The notes under the pieces: model-generated
Database searches by the model: none
The model's input: only the letters and a program-made list of their open reading frames with translations
What the model was told of the DNA's origin: nothing
Shown here: one piece after another, positions 14,478 to 22,947 of the stretch
Position numbering within the stretch: position 1 is the stretch's first letter
Layout: the number at the start of each line of letters is the position of its first letter
Origin: JACVRW01 sp963734025
GTDB taxonomy: Bacteria; Actinomycetota; Thermoleophilia; Solirubrobacterales; Thermoleophilaceae
DNA: 64,000 bases
Direction: 5' to 3'
NCBI GenBank assembly: GCA_963734025.1
Contig: CAVTFR010000017.1
Coordinates: 1 to 64,000, forward strand
Translations under genes and position numbers: made by a program

Positions 14478-15827
14478 ATGGCCGACCAGCCGCAGACCGC
14501 TGACGACGTAAAGGCCCTCGTCAAGGACAGCGACATCCGCTTCGTGCGCCTCTGGTTCACGGACGTCCTCGGCCAGCTGAAGAGCTTCTCGATCAACGCC
14601 GCGGAGCTCGACGACGCCTTCGAGGGCGGGATGGGCTTCGACGGTTCCTCGGTCACGGGCTTCAACGCCATCGAGGAGTCGGACATGATCGCGATGCCGG
14701 ACCCCTCGACCTTCGCGGTGGTCCCGTGGCGGCCGGAGGACAGGGGCGTGGCGCGCATGTTCTGCGACGTCGTCACGCCGAGCCGCGAGCCCTACGAGGG
14801 CGACCCGCGCCACGTGCTGCGGCGGACGCTGGAGCGCATGGAGGCGCTTGGCTTCTCCAACTTCTACGTCGGTCCCGAGCTCGAGTTCTTCTACTTCAGG
14901 AGCGCCAAGCCGCCGGACGGCATCCCGGAGATCCTCGACGAGGGCGGCTACTTCGACCTCACGACGCTCGACGCCGGCTCCGACGTGCGCCGCGAGACGG
15001 TGCTCGCGCTCGAGCAGCTCGGCATCCACGTCGAGTACACCCATCACGAGGTCGGCCCCTCGCAGCACGAGATCGACATGCGCTACGCCGACGCGCTGAA
15101 GATGGCGGACGACTGCATGACCTACCGCATCACGGTCAAGGAGTACGCCATGAAGTACGGCTGGCACGCGACGTTCATGCCGAAGCCGCTGTTCGGCGAG
15201 AACGGCTCGGGCATGCACACGCACCAGTCGCTCTTCAAGGGGGGCCGCAACGCCTTCTACGACGAGAACGACCAGTACTTCCTCTCCGACGTCGGCAAGG
15301 CGTTCATCGCCGGCCAGCTGAAGCACGCGCGCGAGATCACCTCGGTGTTCGCGCAGTGGGTCAACTCCTACAAGCGGCTGGTGCCGGGCTTCGAGGCGCC
15401 CGTCTACTGCGCCTGGTCGCGCCGCAACCGCTCGGCGCTCGTGCGCGTGCCGCTCTACCACCCGGGCAAGGAGCAGGCCACGCGGATGGAGCTCCGCTGC
15501 CCCGATCCCGCCTGCAACCCCTACCTGACCTTCGCGATCCTGCTGGCGGCAGGCCTCGAGGGCATCGAGAAGGGCTACGAGCTGCCCGAGCCGATGGAGA
15601 AGAACCTGTACCACATCACCCCGGAGGAGCGGAAGCGGCTCGGCATCGAGCAGCTGCCCGAGACGCTCGGGGAGGCGATCGAGCTCACAGCCGAGTCGGA
15701 GCTCGTGCTGCGCACGTTCGGCGAGCACATCTTCAACCGCTACGTCGAGATCAAGCGGCAGGAGTGGGAGGACTATCGGGTCCAGGTGTCCCAGTGGGAG
15801 CTGGACCGCTACCTCTCCATTCTGTAG
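14478..15827 (+). CDS. glnA: Glutamine synthetase, type I (GSI-alpha form)
   Basis: Makes glutamine from glutamate, ammonia and ATP; a cytoplasmic dodecamer. The 449-aa length and the lack of the C-terminal adenylylation loop fit the GSI-alpha group. Motifs seen: MGFDGSSVTGFNAIEESDM, the metal-binding VGPELEFFYF, HHEVGPSQHEIDMRYADAL, the ATP loop KPLFGENGSGMHTHQS, NSYKRLVPGFEAP, and the Arg segment RMELRCPDPACNPYLTFA. An AAGGAG site precedes the ATG. It starts 55 bp after the HxlR gene. Its 3' end overlaps the convergent MarR gene by 77 bp. Confidence 0.97.
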   Translation: MADQPQTADDVKALVKDSDIRFVRLWFTDVLGQLKSFSINAAELDDAFEGGMGFDGSSVTGFNAIEESDMIAMPDPSTFAVVPWRPEDRGVARMFCDVVTPSREPYEGDPRHVLRRTLERMEALGFSNFYVGPELEFFYFRSAKPPDGIPEILDEGGYFDLTTLDAGSDVRRETVLALEQLGIHVEYTHHEVGPSQHEIDMRYADALKMADDCMTYRITVKEYAMKYGWHATFMPKPLFGENGSGMHTHQSLFKGGRNAFYDENDQYFLSDVGKAFIAGQLKHAREITSVFAQWVNSYKRLVPGFEAPVYCAWSRRNRSALVRVPLYHPGKEQATRMELRCPDPACNPYLTFAILLAAGLEGIEKGYELPEPMEKNLYHITPEERKRLGIEQLPETLGEAIELTAESELVLRTFGEHIFNRYVEIKRQEWEDYRVQVSQWELDRYLSIL

Positions 15828-16251
15828 CGCGGGCGGCGGCGATGTCCGCCGCGTTGTTGAGGAAGTCGACGAGTGCCCTGCGAGCGGCGGCGGGAAGGCC
15901 CGCGGCAGCTCGCGCGAGCGACTCCGAGTAGGGGAGGTAGATCCGGGCGCCCGCCTCCATCGACCGCTCGCTCATGCGCACGACGACCGAGCGCCGGTCG
16001 CTCGGATGCGGCGTGCGCTCGACCCAGCCGCCGCGCTCGAGGCGGTCGATCACGGCCGTCACGGCGCCGGAGCTCAGGCTGAGCCGCTCGCCGAGCTGGC
16101 GAGGAGTAAGCTCGCCCTCGGCCTGGATGTGGTCGATCGCCTTCATCTCAGCAAGCGACACGTCGTGCGCACGCGCGACGCTTGCGTCGAAGCGATCGTT
16201 CTCCAGCCCGTAGCGCCGCAGCGCGACAAGGACTTCGATCGGATCGGTCAT
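15751..16251 (-). CDS. MarR-family regulator, probable repressor of the adjacent MMPL pump
   Basis: 166 aa with the MarR winged helix: DVSLAEMKAIDHI, TPRQLGERLSLSSGAVTAVIDRL and the wing VERTPHPSDRRSVVVRM, then a dimerisation helix and a 30-residue Pro/Gly tail. It is divergent from the MMPL transporter gene across a 69-bp gap containing a perfect inverted repeat. This is the classical layout of a ligand-released repressor that controls itself and the pump. The C-terminal tail region is antisense to the end of glnA. Confidence 0.92.
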   Translation of the reverse strand: MTDPIEVLVALRRYGLENDRFDASVARAHDVSLAEMKAIDHIQAEGELTPRQLGERLSLSSGAVTAVIDRLERGGWVERTPHPSDRRSVVVRMSERSMEAGARIYLPYSESLARAAAGLPAAARRALVDFLNNAADIAAARATEWRGSGPAPTGTPGPDSPPTPAA

Positions 16252-16280
16252 CGAGCGATTAGCATCTTACCCGTTAAGTA

Positions 16281-16295
16281 TCTTGACAATCAAGA
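16281..16295 (+). promoter_or_regulatory. Inverted-repeat operator between marR and the MMPL gene
   Basis: TCTTGA-CAA-TCAAGA, perfect 6-bp arms, typical size for a MarR site. It overlaps the -35 hexamer of the MMPL promoter. Confidence 0.82.
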
Positions 16296-16311
16296 GATAT
16301 ATCTGTAGCAC
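16283..16311 (+). promoter_or_regulatory. Promoter of the MMPL gene, probably leaderless
   Basis: TTGACA (16283-16288), 17-bp spacer, TAGCAC (16306-16311) with an extended TGT. Transcription would start within a few bases of the ATG at 16321, and no ribosome-binding site is present. Confidence 0.6.
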
Positions 16312-16320
16312 TCTGCGGTC

Positions 16321-18822
16321 ATGAAGTCCCAACGCCGCTCGATCTTCGCCGTCGCCGCCGGCCGCCGCGCCAAGTGGGTCGTCTTCCTCATCTGGCTAGT
16401 CGGCATCTTCATCGCCCTGGGGGCCAACCTGCCCGGGAAGTTCACCGACGCGGAGGAGAACGAGTCGACCTCGTTCCTGCCCGGGGACGCCGAGTCGACC
16501 AAGGTGCTGACCGCGGCCGAGGAGCTGCAGGGCGGCGAGCTGGCGCCCGCCGTCATCCTCTACCGGCGCGAGTCCGGCCTGACGGCGGCCGACCGGCAGA
16601 AGATCGTCGAGGACGTCGGGCGCCTGACCGAGCGGCGCTTCCCGGCCGTGGTGGCGGATGGCGCTACGGCAGCGTCGGGCGGCCAGAGCCAGGGTGACCA
16701 GGGCGGCGGCGCGCCCGCCGGGAACCTCCCCGAGGGCTGCGGCGGGCCGACCACCACGATCCCCGGGCAGCCGGCCGACTACGCGCCCTTCGTGGGCCCG
16801 GTCTGCTCGCAGGACGGCAAGGCGGCCCTCGTCACCGCCTACATCAAGGGCAACGGGGAATCCGACGACATCCTCGATCCCGTCGACTTCTGGCGTGACA
16901 CGGTGTCCGACCCGGGCGGAGGCCTCGAGGTCAAGATCACGGGCGGCGCCGGCTACGCCGCCGACGCCATCAAGGTCTTCGAGGGCATCAACGGGACGCT
17001 GCTGCTCGCCGCTGTCTCGCTGGTGATCTTCCTGCTGATCGTCATCTACCGGTCGCCGATCTTCTTCTGGATCCCGCTGGCGTCGGTGATATTCGCCGAG
17101 ATGCTGGCTCGTTCCGTCGGCTACGGCCTCTCCGAGCTGGGCGTGACGATCAACGGCCAGTCGAGCTCGATCATGTCGGTGCTCGTCCTCGGCGCGGGGA
17201 CGGACTACGCCCTCTTGATCGTCGCGAGATACCGAGAGGAGCTGCACCACACCGAGGACCGGCACGCGGCCATGCAGGCAGCTATGACCTCGGCTGGGCC
17301 GGCCGTGTTCGCGTCGGCAGCGACCGTCATCGCGGCGCTGCTCTGCCTGAGCATCGCGAAGGTCAACGGCACCTCCGGGCTCGGCCCGATCGGGGCGATG
17401 GGCGTGGCCTGCGCTGCCATCTCCATGCTCACGCTGCTCCCGGCCCTGCTCACGATCTTCGGCCGGCGCGCGTTCTGGCCGTTCGTGCCGCACACGCCCA
17501 ACTGGAGCGCTCCGACCGACGTGGCGCAGAGCGGCATCGGCAAGCGCATCGTCGAGGGCTCGCGCTTCGGGGGGCTGCTGCCGGTGATCGGCGCCGCGCT
17601 CGTGGCGATCATCCTGCTCCCGATCACGGTCATCACCGCGCTGCTGCGCCGGTTCGTCTCGCTCGTGACGGGCGGGCGGGTCAAGACGCCCTCGGTTGTC
17701 AGTCTCTTCGACGGGCCGATCTTCAAGCCCTACGAGGTCCGACGCACCAAGCACGAGCATCTCTCAGACGCCACGCACGGCTTCTGGAAGCGCGTGGGCG
17801 ATCGCGTCGCGATCAGGCCCGCCCGGGTGATGACCGGCTCCATCGCGGTGCTGCTCGTGATGTGCGCCGGCCTTGCCTTCTTCTCGACCGACCTGACGAC
17901 GAACGACGGCTACCGCACGTCGGTCGAGTCGGTGGAGGGCCAAGACCTGCTCGCCGAGAGCTTCCCCGCGGGAGCGAGCGCACCGGCCGACGTGATCGTG
18001 CCGCCGGGCGGCGACGTCCAGGCCGTGCAGGCGGCGCTCGAGCAGACGAACGGCATCGATGCCGTCACGGGCCCGGTAGCGGAGGGCGAGCAGGGCACGC
18101 TCATACAGGCGACGCTCGACCCGCCCCCGTACTCGACCCAGGCCTTCGACCTCGTCGAGCCGATCCGCGCGGCCGCCTCGGGGGCCGTGGCGGGGACCCT
18201 CGTGGGCGGCGCGAGCGCCGTCGAGTTCGACGTTCGCGAGGCCGCCGGCTGGGACTCGACGGTGATCCCGCCGATTGTCCTGGTCGTTGTGTTCCTGATC
18301 CTGGTGCTGCTGCTGCGGGCGGTGGTCGCGCCGCTGATCCTGATCGGGACCGTGATCCTCAGCTTCCTCGCCGCCCTCGGCGTGGGCTACTTCGTCTTCG
18401 ACCTGATCTTCGACTTCCCCGGCTCGGACCCGTCGCTGCCGTTGTTCGCGTTCGTGTTCCTGGTTGCGCTCGGGGTCGACTACAACATCTTCCTGATGGC
18501 GCGTGCGCGCGAGGAGACGCTCAAGCACGGCACGCGCGAGGGGATGTTGCGCGCGCTGGCCGTGACCGGCGGCGTGATCACGAGCGCCGGCATCGTGCTC
18601 GCCGGCACCTTCTCGGTGCTGGCGGTGCTGCCGCTCGTGTTCCTGACCGAGATCGGCTTCGTGGTCGCGTTCGGGGTGCTGCTCGACACGTTCCTGGTGC
18701 GCAGCGTGCTCGTGCCGGCGATCGTGCTCAAGCTGGGGCCGAAGGTGTGGTGGCCGTCGCAGCTGGCGAAGACGGACGGCGCCGGCGCGGGCGACGAGCA
18801 GCGCACGCTGGTCACGTCCTAG
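16321..18822 (+). CDS. MMPL/RND-superfamily transporter
   Basis: An 833-aa inner-membrane exporter with the internal duplication of the family. There is an N-terminal helix (VVFLIWLVGIFIALG), an extracytoplasmic domain with a Gly/Gln-rich insert near residues 118-150, helices 2-6 starting at LLLAAVSLVIFLLIVIYRS, the conserved VLVLGAGTDYALLIVARYREEL, a cytoplasmic loop and a second half with VALGVDYNIFLMARAREE and EIGFVVAFGVLLDTFLVRS. It uses the proton gradient to export lipids or hydrophobic drugs. MarR and its operator directly upstream indicate inducible export of a toxic compound. The stop overlaps the convergent M28 gene by 4 bp. Confidence 0.95.
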   Translation: MKSQRRSIFAVAAGRRAKWVVFLIWLVGIFIALGANLPGKFTDAEENESTSFLPGDAESTKVLTAAEELQGGELAPAVILYRRESGLTAADRQKIVEDVGRLTERRFPAVVADGATAASGGQSQGDQGGGAPAGNLPEGCGGPTTTIPGQPADYAPFVGPVCSQDGKAALVTAYIKGNGESDDILDPVDFWRDTVSDPGGGLEVKITGGAGYAADAIKVFEGINGTLLLAAVSLVIFLLIVIYRSPIFFWIPLASVIFAEMLARSVGYGLSELGVTINGQSSSIMSVLVLGAGTDYALLIVARYREELHHTEDRHAAMQAAMTSAGPAVFASAATVIAALLCLSIAKVNGTSGLGPIGAMGVACAAISMLTLLPALLTIFGRRAFWPFVPHTPNWSAPTDVAQSGIGKRIVEGSRFGGLLPVIGAALVAIILLPITVITALLRRFVSLVTGGRVKTPSVVSLFDGPIFKPYEVRRTKHEHLSDATHGFWKRVGDRVAIRPARVMTGSIAVLLVMCAGLAFFSTDLTTNDGYRTSVESVEGQDLLAESFPAGASAPADVIVPPGGDVQAVQAALEQTNGIDAVTGPVAEGEQGTLIQATLDPPPYSTQAFDLVEPIRAAASGAVAGTLVGGASAVEFDVREAAGWDSTVIPPIVLVVVFLILVLLLRAVVAPLILIGTVILSFLAALGVGYFVFDLIFDFPGSDPSLPLFAFVFLVALGVDYNIFLMARAREETLKHGTREGMLRALAVTGGVITSAGIVLAGTFSVLAVLPLVFLTEIGFVVAFGVLLDTFLVRSVLVPAIVLKLGPKVWWPSQLAKTDGAGAGDEQRTLVTS

Positions 18823-19595
18823 CGGCGGAGCGCCTCGGCCACGAGCCTGCGCGCCAGCCGCAGTGAGGCCGGGTCGAGCCGCGCGGCCCGGTCGCAGGGG
18901 CTGTGGCGGCACGGCTCGCCGCCCGCCCCGACGCCGAGTTTCGCGGCGGGCAGGCCCAGCAGCTCGAACTCGCGGTGATCCGAGTTGCCCGTGCTCTCGT
19001 CGCGGACCCAGCTGATAGGCACGCCCGCCCGCCGGGCGGCCGCGAGCAGCGCGCCCTCGACCTGCGGGCGCACGCCGGCCACGGGAGAGCGCAGCCAGAA
19101 CGGCCGGTCGCGGCCGACCTCGTCGAGCGACAGCGCCCAGTCGAGCCGGCGCCGGCTGCCGCGGGCGCGCACGCGGCGGGCGAGCGCAAGCGCGCCGAGG
19201 TGATCGGGCGAGCCGGTGTAGATGCGCTCCTCCGCGCCGGTGGCGACGAGCCAGACGTCGCAGGCCGGCCCGATGCGCTCGAGCCGGCCGGCCAGGTCGG
19301 TGACGACGCCGACGCCGGAGGCGTTGTCGTTGGCGCCCGGCGCGCCGGGGGTGGTGTCGCTGTGCGCCATGACGATGCGCAGGCACGAGGCGTCCGTCTC
19401 GTAGACCCCGATCACGTTGCGGGACGAGCCGCGGCCCGGCACCTCGAACTCCTGCGACCCCACGCGCAGCCCGGCGAGCTCGAAGCTGCGCGCGACGAGC
19501 CGCTGCGCCCGCGCCTCCGCGCGGCTCGCCGCCGGCCGTGGCCCCCAGCCGGCCAGCTGCACCGCTACGTCGTGCGCGCTCGGGGCGGGAGCCAC
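18819..19595 (-). CDS. M28-family zinc aminopeptidase
   Basis: 258 aa from the GTG. Zinc ligands of the M28 fold are visible: His and Asp in VMAHSDTTPGAPGANDNASG, the Glu pair in ATGAEERIYTG, Asp in LSLDEVGRD, and His near the C-terminus in GEPCRHSPCDRAA. It cleaves N-terminal residues from peptides. Codons just upstream of the GTG, in frame, read AALLASLALL, like a signal peptide, but contain no usual start and overlap the last codons of the upstream yyaL gene; the true start, and therefore export, is uncertain. It is convergent to the MMPL gene. Confidence 0.88.
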   Translation of the reverse strand: MAPAPSAHDVAVQLAGWGPRPAASRAEARAQRLVARSFELAGLRVGSQEFEVPGRGSSRNVIGVYETDASCLRIVMAHSDTTPGAPGANDNASGVGVVTDLAGRLERIGPACDVWLVATGAEERIYTGSPDHLGALALARRVRARGSRRRLDWALSLDEVGRDRPFWLRSPVAGVRPQVEGALLAAARRAGVPISWVRDESTGNSDHREFELLGLPAAKLGVGAGGEPCRHSPCDRAARLDPASLRLARRLVAEALRR

Positions 19596-19612
19596 GAGCA
19601 GCGCCAGGCTGG

Positions 19613-21571
19613 CTAGGAGAGCAGCCGTTCGAGCTCTCCGGGCTCGGTCACGGGGCGCTTGCAGGCGAAGTGCTCGCAGACGTACGCCGCCGCCCGGCCC
19701 TCGACGGGCTCGCGCCCCTCGAGCAGCGGCACGCCGTCGGCGGGGCCGCCCGCCAGGACGATGTGCGGGCGGAACTCGGCGCGCACCACGCGCTCGAGCG
19801 GCGCGACGTCGTCGCCCGCGAGCGCGACCTCCTTGACCGGCGCGAGGTGGAAGTCGAGGGCCTGCAGCAGGTGGCCGAACGCCTGCGGGTGCTGCGGCGC
19901 CAGCTCGTGCAGCAGCCGCAGAGCGGACACCCCGCGCTCCTCGTAGCGGTGCTCGCCCGTGAGCGCGGCGAGTCGCAGCAGGCCGTAGGCGGCGCTCGAG
20001 TTGCCGGCCGGGACGGGATGGTCCTCGAGGTCCTTGCGCCGCGCGACGAGGCGCTCATGGTCGGACGAGGTCTCGAAGAAGCCGCCGTTCTCGTCGTCGG
20101 CGAAGCGCTCGATCATCGCATCGGCGAGCGCTCGCGCCTCGGCGTACCAGCGCGGCTCGAAGGTCGACTCGTACAGGGTGAGGAGCGCCTCGAGCAGGAA
20201 GGCGTGGTCCTCGAGATAGGCGTTCAGCTTCGCGTGGCCGTCCTTCCAGGAGCGCAGCAGGCGGCCGTCGTCGTCGCGCAGCTCGGACAGCACGAACGAG
20301 GCGGCGCCGCGCGCGGCGTCCAGGTAGTCGCTTCGCTCGAGCACCGCTCCCGCCTCGGCGAGCGCGGAGATCATGAGCGCATTCCACGACGTGAGGCGCT
20401 TGTCGTCGATGCCCGGCCAGACTCGCCGCGAGCGCGCGTCGTAGAGGATGCGCCGCCAGGCGTCGCGGCGCTCGGGGTCGCCGGGGCCGCGCACCGGGAT
20501 GTTGTGTCCTTCGAAGTTGCCGCGCTCGGTGGCGCCGAACCAGGCGATCGCGTCGTCCCCGTCCGGTTGACCGGCGAGCGCCTCCCGCAGCTCGTCGACT
20601 GACCAGACGTAGAACTTCCCCTCGACCCCCTCGGAGTCCGCGTCCAGAGCCGAGAGGAAGCCGCCCTCGGGCCCGCGCATCTCGGCGAGCGCCCAGTCGA
20701 GTGTCTCGCGCGTCACCGTCAGGAACAGCGGCTCGCCCGTGACCTGCCAACCGTGGAGGTAGGCGCGCGCGAGCAGGGCGTTGTCGTAGAGCATCTTCTC
20801 GAAGTGCGGGACGAGCCAGTGGGCGTCGACCGAGTAGCGCGAGAAGCCGCCGCCGATCTGGTCGTACATCCCGCCCGAGGCCATCGCGCGGAGCGTTTGC
20901 GTCGTCATGTCGAGCTCCCCGCGTCGCAGCAGGAACTCGATCGTCGACGCCGGCGGGAACTTCGGCGCCTCGCCGAAGCCGCCGTTCGCCGCGTCGTACT
21001 GCGGGCGCAGGGCCGCCACCGCGTCGTCGAGCGCGCGCGGGTCCATGGGGTTGCTCGACGGGCTCAGGTGGGCCGCGCCGCGCAGCCGCTCGGCGATGCG
21101 CCCACTGCCCTCGCGGATCTCGTCGCGGCGGTCACGCCAGGCGTCGGCCACGGCGACGAGGACGTCGCGCCAGCCTGGCATGCCCATGCGCGATTCGGGC
21201 GGGAAGTAGGTGCCGGCGTAGAACGGCACCTGCTCGGGCGTGAGGAAGACGTTCAGCGGCCAGCCGCCCGAGCCCGTCATCGCCTGACAGGCGTCCATGT
21301 AGATCGAGTCGAGGTCGGGACGCTCCTCGCGGTCGAGCTTGATGCAGACGAAGCGCTCGTTCATGAGCGCCGCGGTCTCCGGGTCCTCGAACGACTCGCG
21401 CTCCATCACGTGGCACCAGTGGCAGGCCGAGTAGCCGATCGAGAGCAGGATCGGCCGCTCCTCGTCGCGCGAGCGTGTGAGCGCCTCCTCGCCCCATGGG
21501 TACCAGTCGACCGGGTTGTCCTTGTGCTGAAGGAGATACGGCGACGTCTCTTGTGCGAGCCTGTTGGGCAT
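19613..21571 (-). CDS. yyaL: YyaL-type thioredoxin-domain protein (DUF255/N-acylglucosamine epimerase-like fusion)
   Basis: 652 aa, the normal family length. The N-terminal domain is thioredoxin-like: NRLAQETSPYLLQHKDNPV, then YSACHWCHVMERESF with the CxxC, and TGSGGWPLNVFLTP. The rest is an (alpha/alpha)6 barrel like that of sugar epimerases/glycosidases, with GGMYDQIGGGFSRYSVD, HFEKMLYDNALL and LDADSEGVEGKFYVW. It is highly conserved across life and its biochemical role is not settled. It starts with ATG at 21571, divergent from the AAA ATPase across a 74-bp region with tandem inverted repeats, and is followed by the M28 gene with almost no gap. Confidence 0.93.
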   Translation of the reverse strand: MPNRLAQETSPYLLQHKDNPVDWYPWGEEALTRSRDEERPILLSIGYSACHWCHVMERESFEDPETAALMNERFVCIKLDREERPDLDSIYMDACQAMTGSGGWPLNVFLTPEQVPFYAGTYFPPESRMGMPGWRDVLVAVADAWRDRRDEIREGSGRIAERLRGAAHLSPSSNPMDPRALDDAVAALRPQYDAANGGFGEAPKFPPASTIEFLLRRGELDMTTQTLRAMASGGMYDQIGGGFSRYSVDAHWLVPHFEKMLYDNALLARAYLHGWQVTGEPLFLTVTRETLDWALAEMRGPEGGFLSALDADSEGVEGKFYVWSVDELREALAGQPDGDDAIAWFGATERGNFEGHNIPVRGPGDPERRDAWRRILYDARSRRVWPGIDDKRLTSWNALMISALAEAGAVLERSDYLDAARGAASFVLSELRDDDGRLLRSWKDGHAKLNAYLEDHAFLLEALLTLYESTFEPRWYAEARALADAMIERFADDENGGFFETSSDHERLVARRKDLEDHPVPAGNSSAAYGLLRLAALTGEHRYEERGVSALRLLHELAPQHPQAFGHLLQALDFHLAPVKEVALAGDDVAPLERVVRAEFRPHIVLAGGPADGVPLLEGREPVEGRAAAYVCEHFACKRPVTEPGELERLLS

Positions 21572-21601
21572 TCCGCGCTGAGGCTACCCGGACACGGCTT
21601 T

Positions 21602-21639
21602 ACACAATCCGTGTGTTGTAATTACACAAAAACTGTGTA
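21602..21639 (+). promoter_or_regulatory. Tandem inverted repeats and promoter in the yyaL/ATPase intergenic region
   Basis: Two sites of one design: ACACA-n5-TGTGT (21602-21616) and TACACA-n5-TGTGTA (21623-21639), centres about 22 bp apart (two helical turns). A candidate promoter TTGTAA (21616-21621), 16 bp, TAGTCT (21638-21643) overlaps them, so a repressor binding both would block the ATPase gene. Confidence 0.65.
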
Positions 21640-21645
21640 GTCTCT

Positions 21646-22830
21646 GTGGTCGTGAAGCGTCAGGCAAGCGGGGATCTCTTCCCGAGCGACTCGCCGATCC
21701 CGGCCAGCCAGCTGATCGGGCGCCGCGACGACGTGCGCGAGCTCGCCACCAGGCTCGAGGCGGGGACCCACCTGATCGTCGCAGGCCCGCGGCGCACGGG
21801 CAAGACGAGCGTCTGCGAGGCGGCGCTGGGGCGCGCGCGCCGGCGCGGGGCGTACGTGGCGAAGGTCGACCTGTTCCGCGTCTCCGACGCCGCCGAGCTT
21901 GCCGAGGCGCTCGCGACCGCGGTGATCGCGAACCGCTCGGGCGTCCACCGCGTGCTGCGCCGGGCGCGCGAGGCGGGCCGCGCCGCGCTGTCGGCGGTCC
22001 AGTCGCAGATGCTGATCCGCATGGTCGGGGAGCTGGGGGAGGGGGTCGAGCTCGCGGTGCGGCCGGGGATCGCCGCGCAGGACCCCGAGCGCGCGCTCGA
22101 CCTCGCGCTCGAGCTGCCCGAGCGCATCGCGCTTGCCGACGAGCGCAGGCTCATGCTCTTCTTCGACGAGTTCCAGGAGGTCGCCGCGGCGCGCAGGCCC
22201 TACGGCGACCCCGACGCCGTGACGAACCGGATGCGAGCGGTCTTCCAGCGCTCGACCTCGGTCAGCTACCTGTTCGCGGGCAGCATCGAGCACGTGATGC
22301 GCGACCTGTTCGCACCGACGCGCCGGGCCTTCAGCGGCTTTGGCAGCTTCTACTCGCTGCGCCCTATCACGGACGACGAGTGGCGGCGCGGGCTGGGCGA
22401 GCGCTTTGCCGCCGACGACTGCATCGTCGCTGCGCCCGCGCTCGACCGGATCGTGGAGCTGGGCGGCGGCCACCCGCGCGCGACCATGCGGATCGCCCAG
22501 CAGACCCACCTCCTCTCGATCGAGCTCGACACCCGCGAGATCGGCCTCGACCTCGTGCAGCTCGGCTTCGAGCGCGCGCTCGAGGGCGACCGCCCGACCA
22601 TGGAGCAGGTGGTCGAGCGCATCCGTCTGCTGCACAAGCACGGGCTGCTGGTCGCCCGCAGCGTCGCCGCCGGCGAGTCACCGCCGCGCCGCCTCCACGC
22701 CGGCGTGCGCGACCGCGTCCTGAAGCTGCTTCGCGACGCCGGCGTCATCGAGCACGAGGCACGCGGGCGCTGGCGCGTGATCGACCCCCTGTTGCGGCAC
22801 TACCTGGCGACCCTGAATCCGTTCGGGTGA
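21646..22830 (+). CDS. Stand-alone AAA-type ATPase with C-terminal winged helix
   Basis: 394 aa. P-loop GPRRTGKTS at about residues 47-55, Walker B LMLFFDEFQE near 167-176, a sensor-like segment YLFAGSIEHVM, and a C-terminal winged-helix part (RDRVLKLLRDAGVIEHEARGRWRVIDPLLRHYLATL). This is the layout of the archaeal-type/STAND-related 'ATPase' families (DUF234-like), often linked to mobile elements or regulation. A GTG at 21646 or 21652 lies only a few bases after the predicted promoter, suggesting a leaderless start. It is isolated between divergent yyaL and a convergent acyl-CoA synthetase, so a partner is not obvious. Confidence 0.82.
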   Translation: MVVKRQASGDLFPSDSPIPASQLIGRRDDVRELATRLEAGTHLIVAGPRRTGKTSVCEAALGRARRRGAYVAKVDLFRVSDAAELAEALATAVIANRSGVHRVLRRAREAGRAALSAVQSQMLIRMVGELGEGVELAVRPGIAAQDPERALDLALELPERIALADERRLMLFFDEFQEVAAARRPYGDPDAVTNRMRAVFQRSTSVSYLFAGSIEHVMRDLFAPTRRAFSGFGSFYSLRPITDDEWRRGLGERFAADDCIVAAPALDRIVELGGGHPRATMRIAQQTHLLSIELDTREIGLDLVQLGFERALEGDRPTMEQVVERIRLLHKHGLLVARSVAAGESPPRRLHAGVRDRVLKLLRDAGVIEHEARGRWRVIDPLLRHYLATLNPFG

Positions 22831-22876
22831 GGGGCGCGCGGCGGCAAGGACAGCACAGAGGGGCAGGTTCCAGCGG

Positions 22877-22923
22877 CACCGGCCCGACTTGGTGTCGCCA
22901 GACGACCTCAAGTCGGGCCGGTG
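22877..22923. terminator. Long perfect hairpin between convergent genes
   Basis: 14-bp perfect stem CACCGGCCCGACTT / AAGTCGGGCCGGTG with a 19-nt loop, midway between the stops of the ATPase and the acyl-CoA synthetase. There is no T-run, but it is symmetrical for both transcripts; probably a bidirectional terminator or RNA stabiliser. Confidence 0.6.
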
Positions 22924-22947
22924 ACGGCTGCACGCCCGCGGGGAGCG

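Noticed and set aside
14460..18866. Long antisense frames across glnA and the MMPL gene (up to 540 codons)
   Set aside because: High GC3 removes stop codons from other frames; the products are low-complexity and have no ribosome-binding sites.
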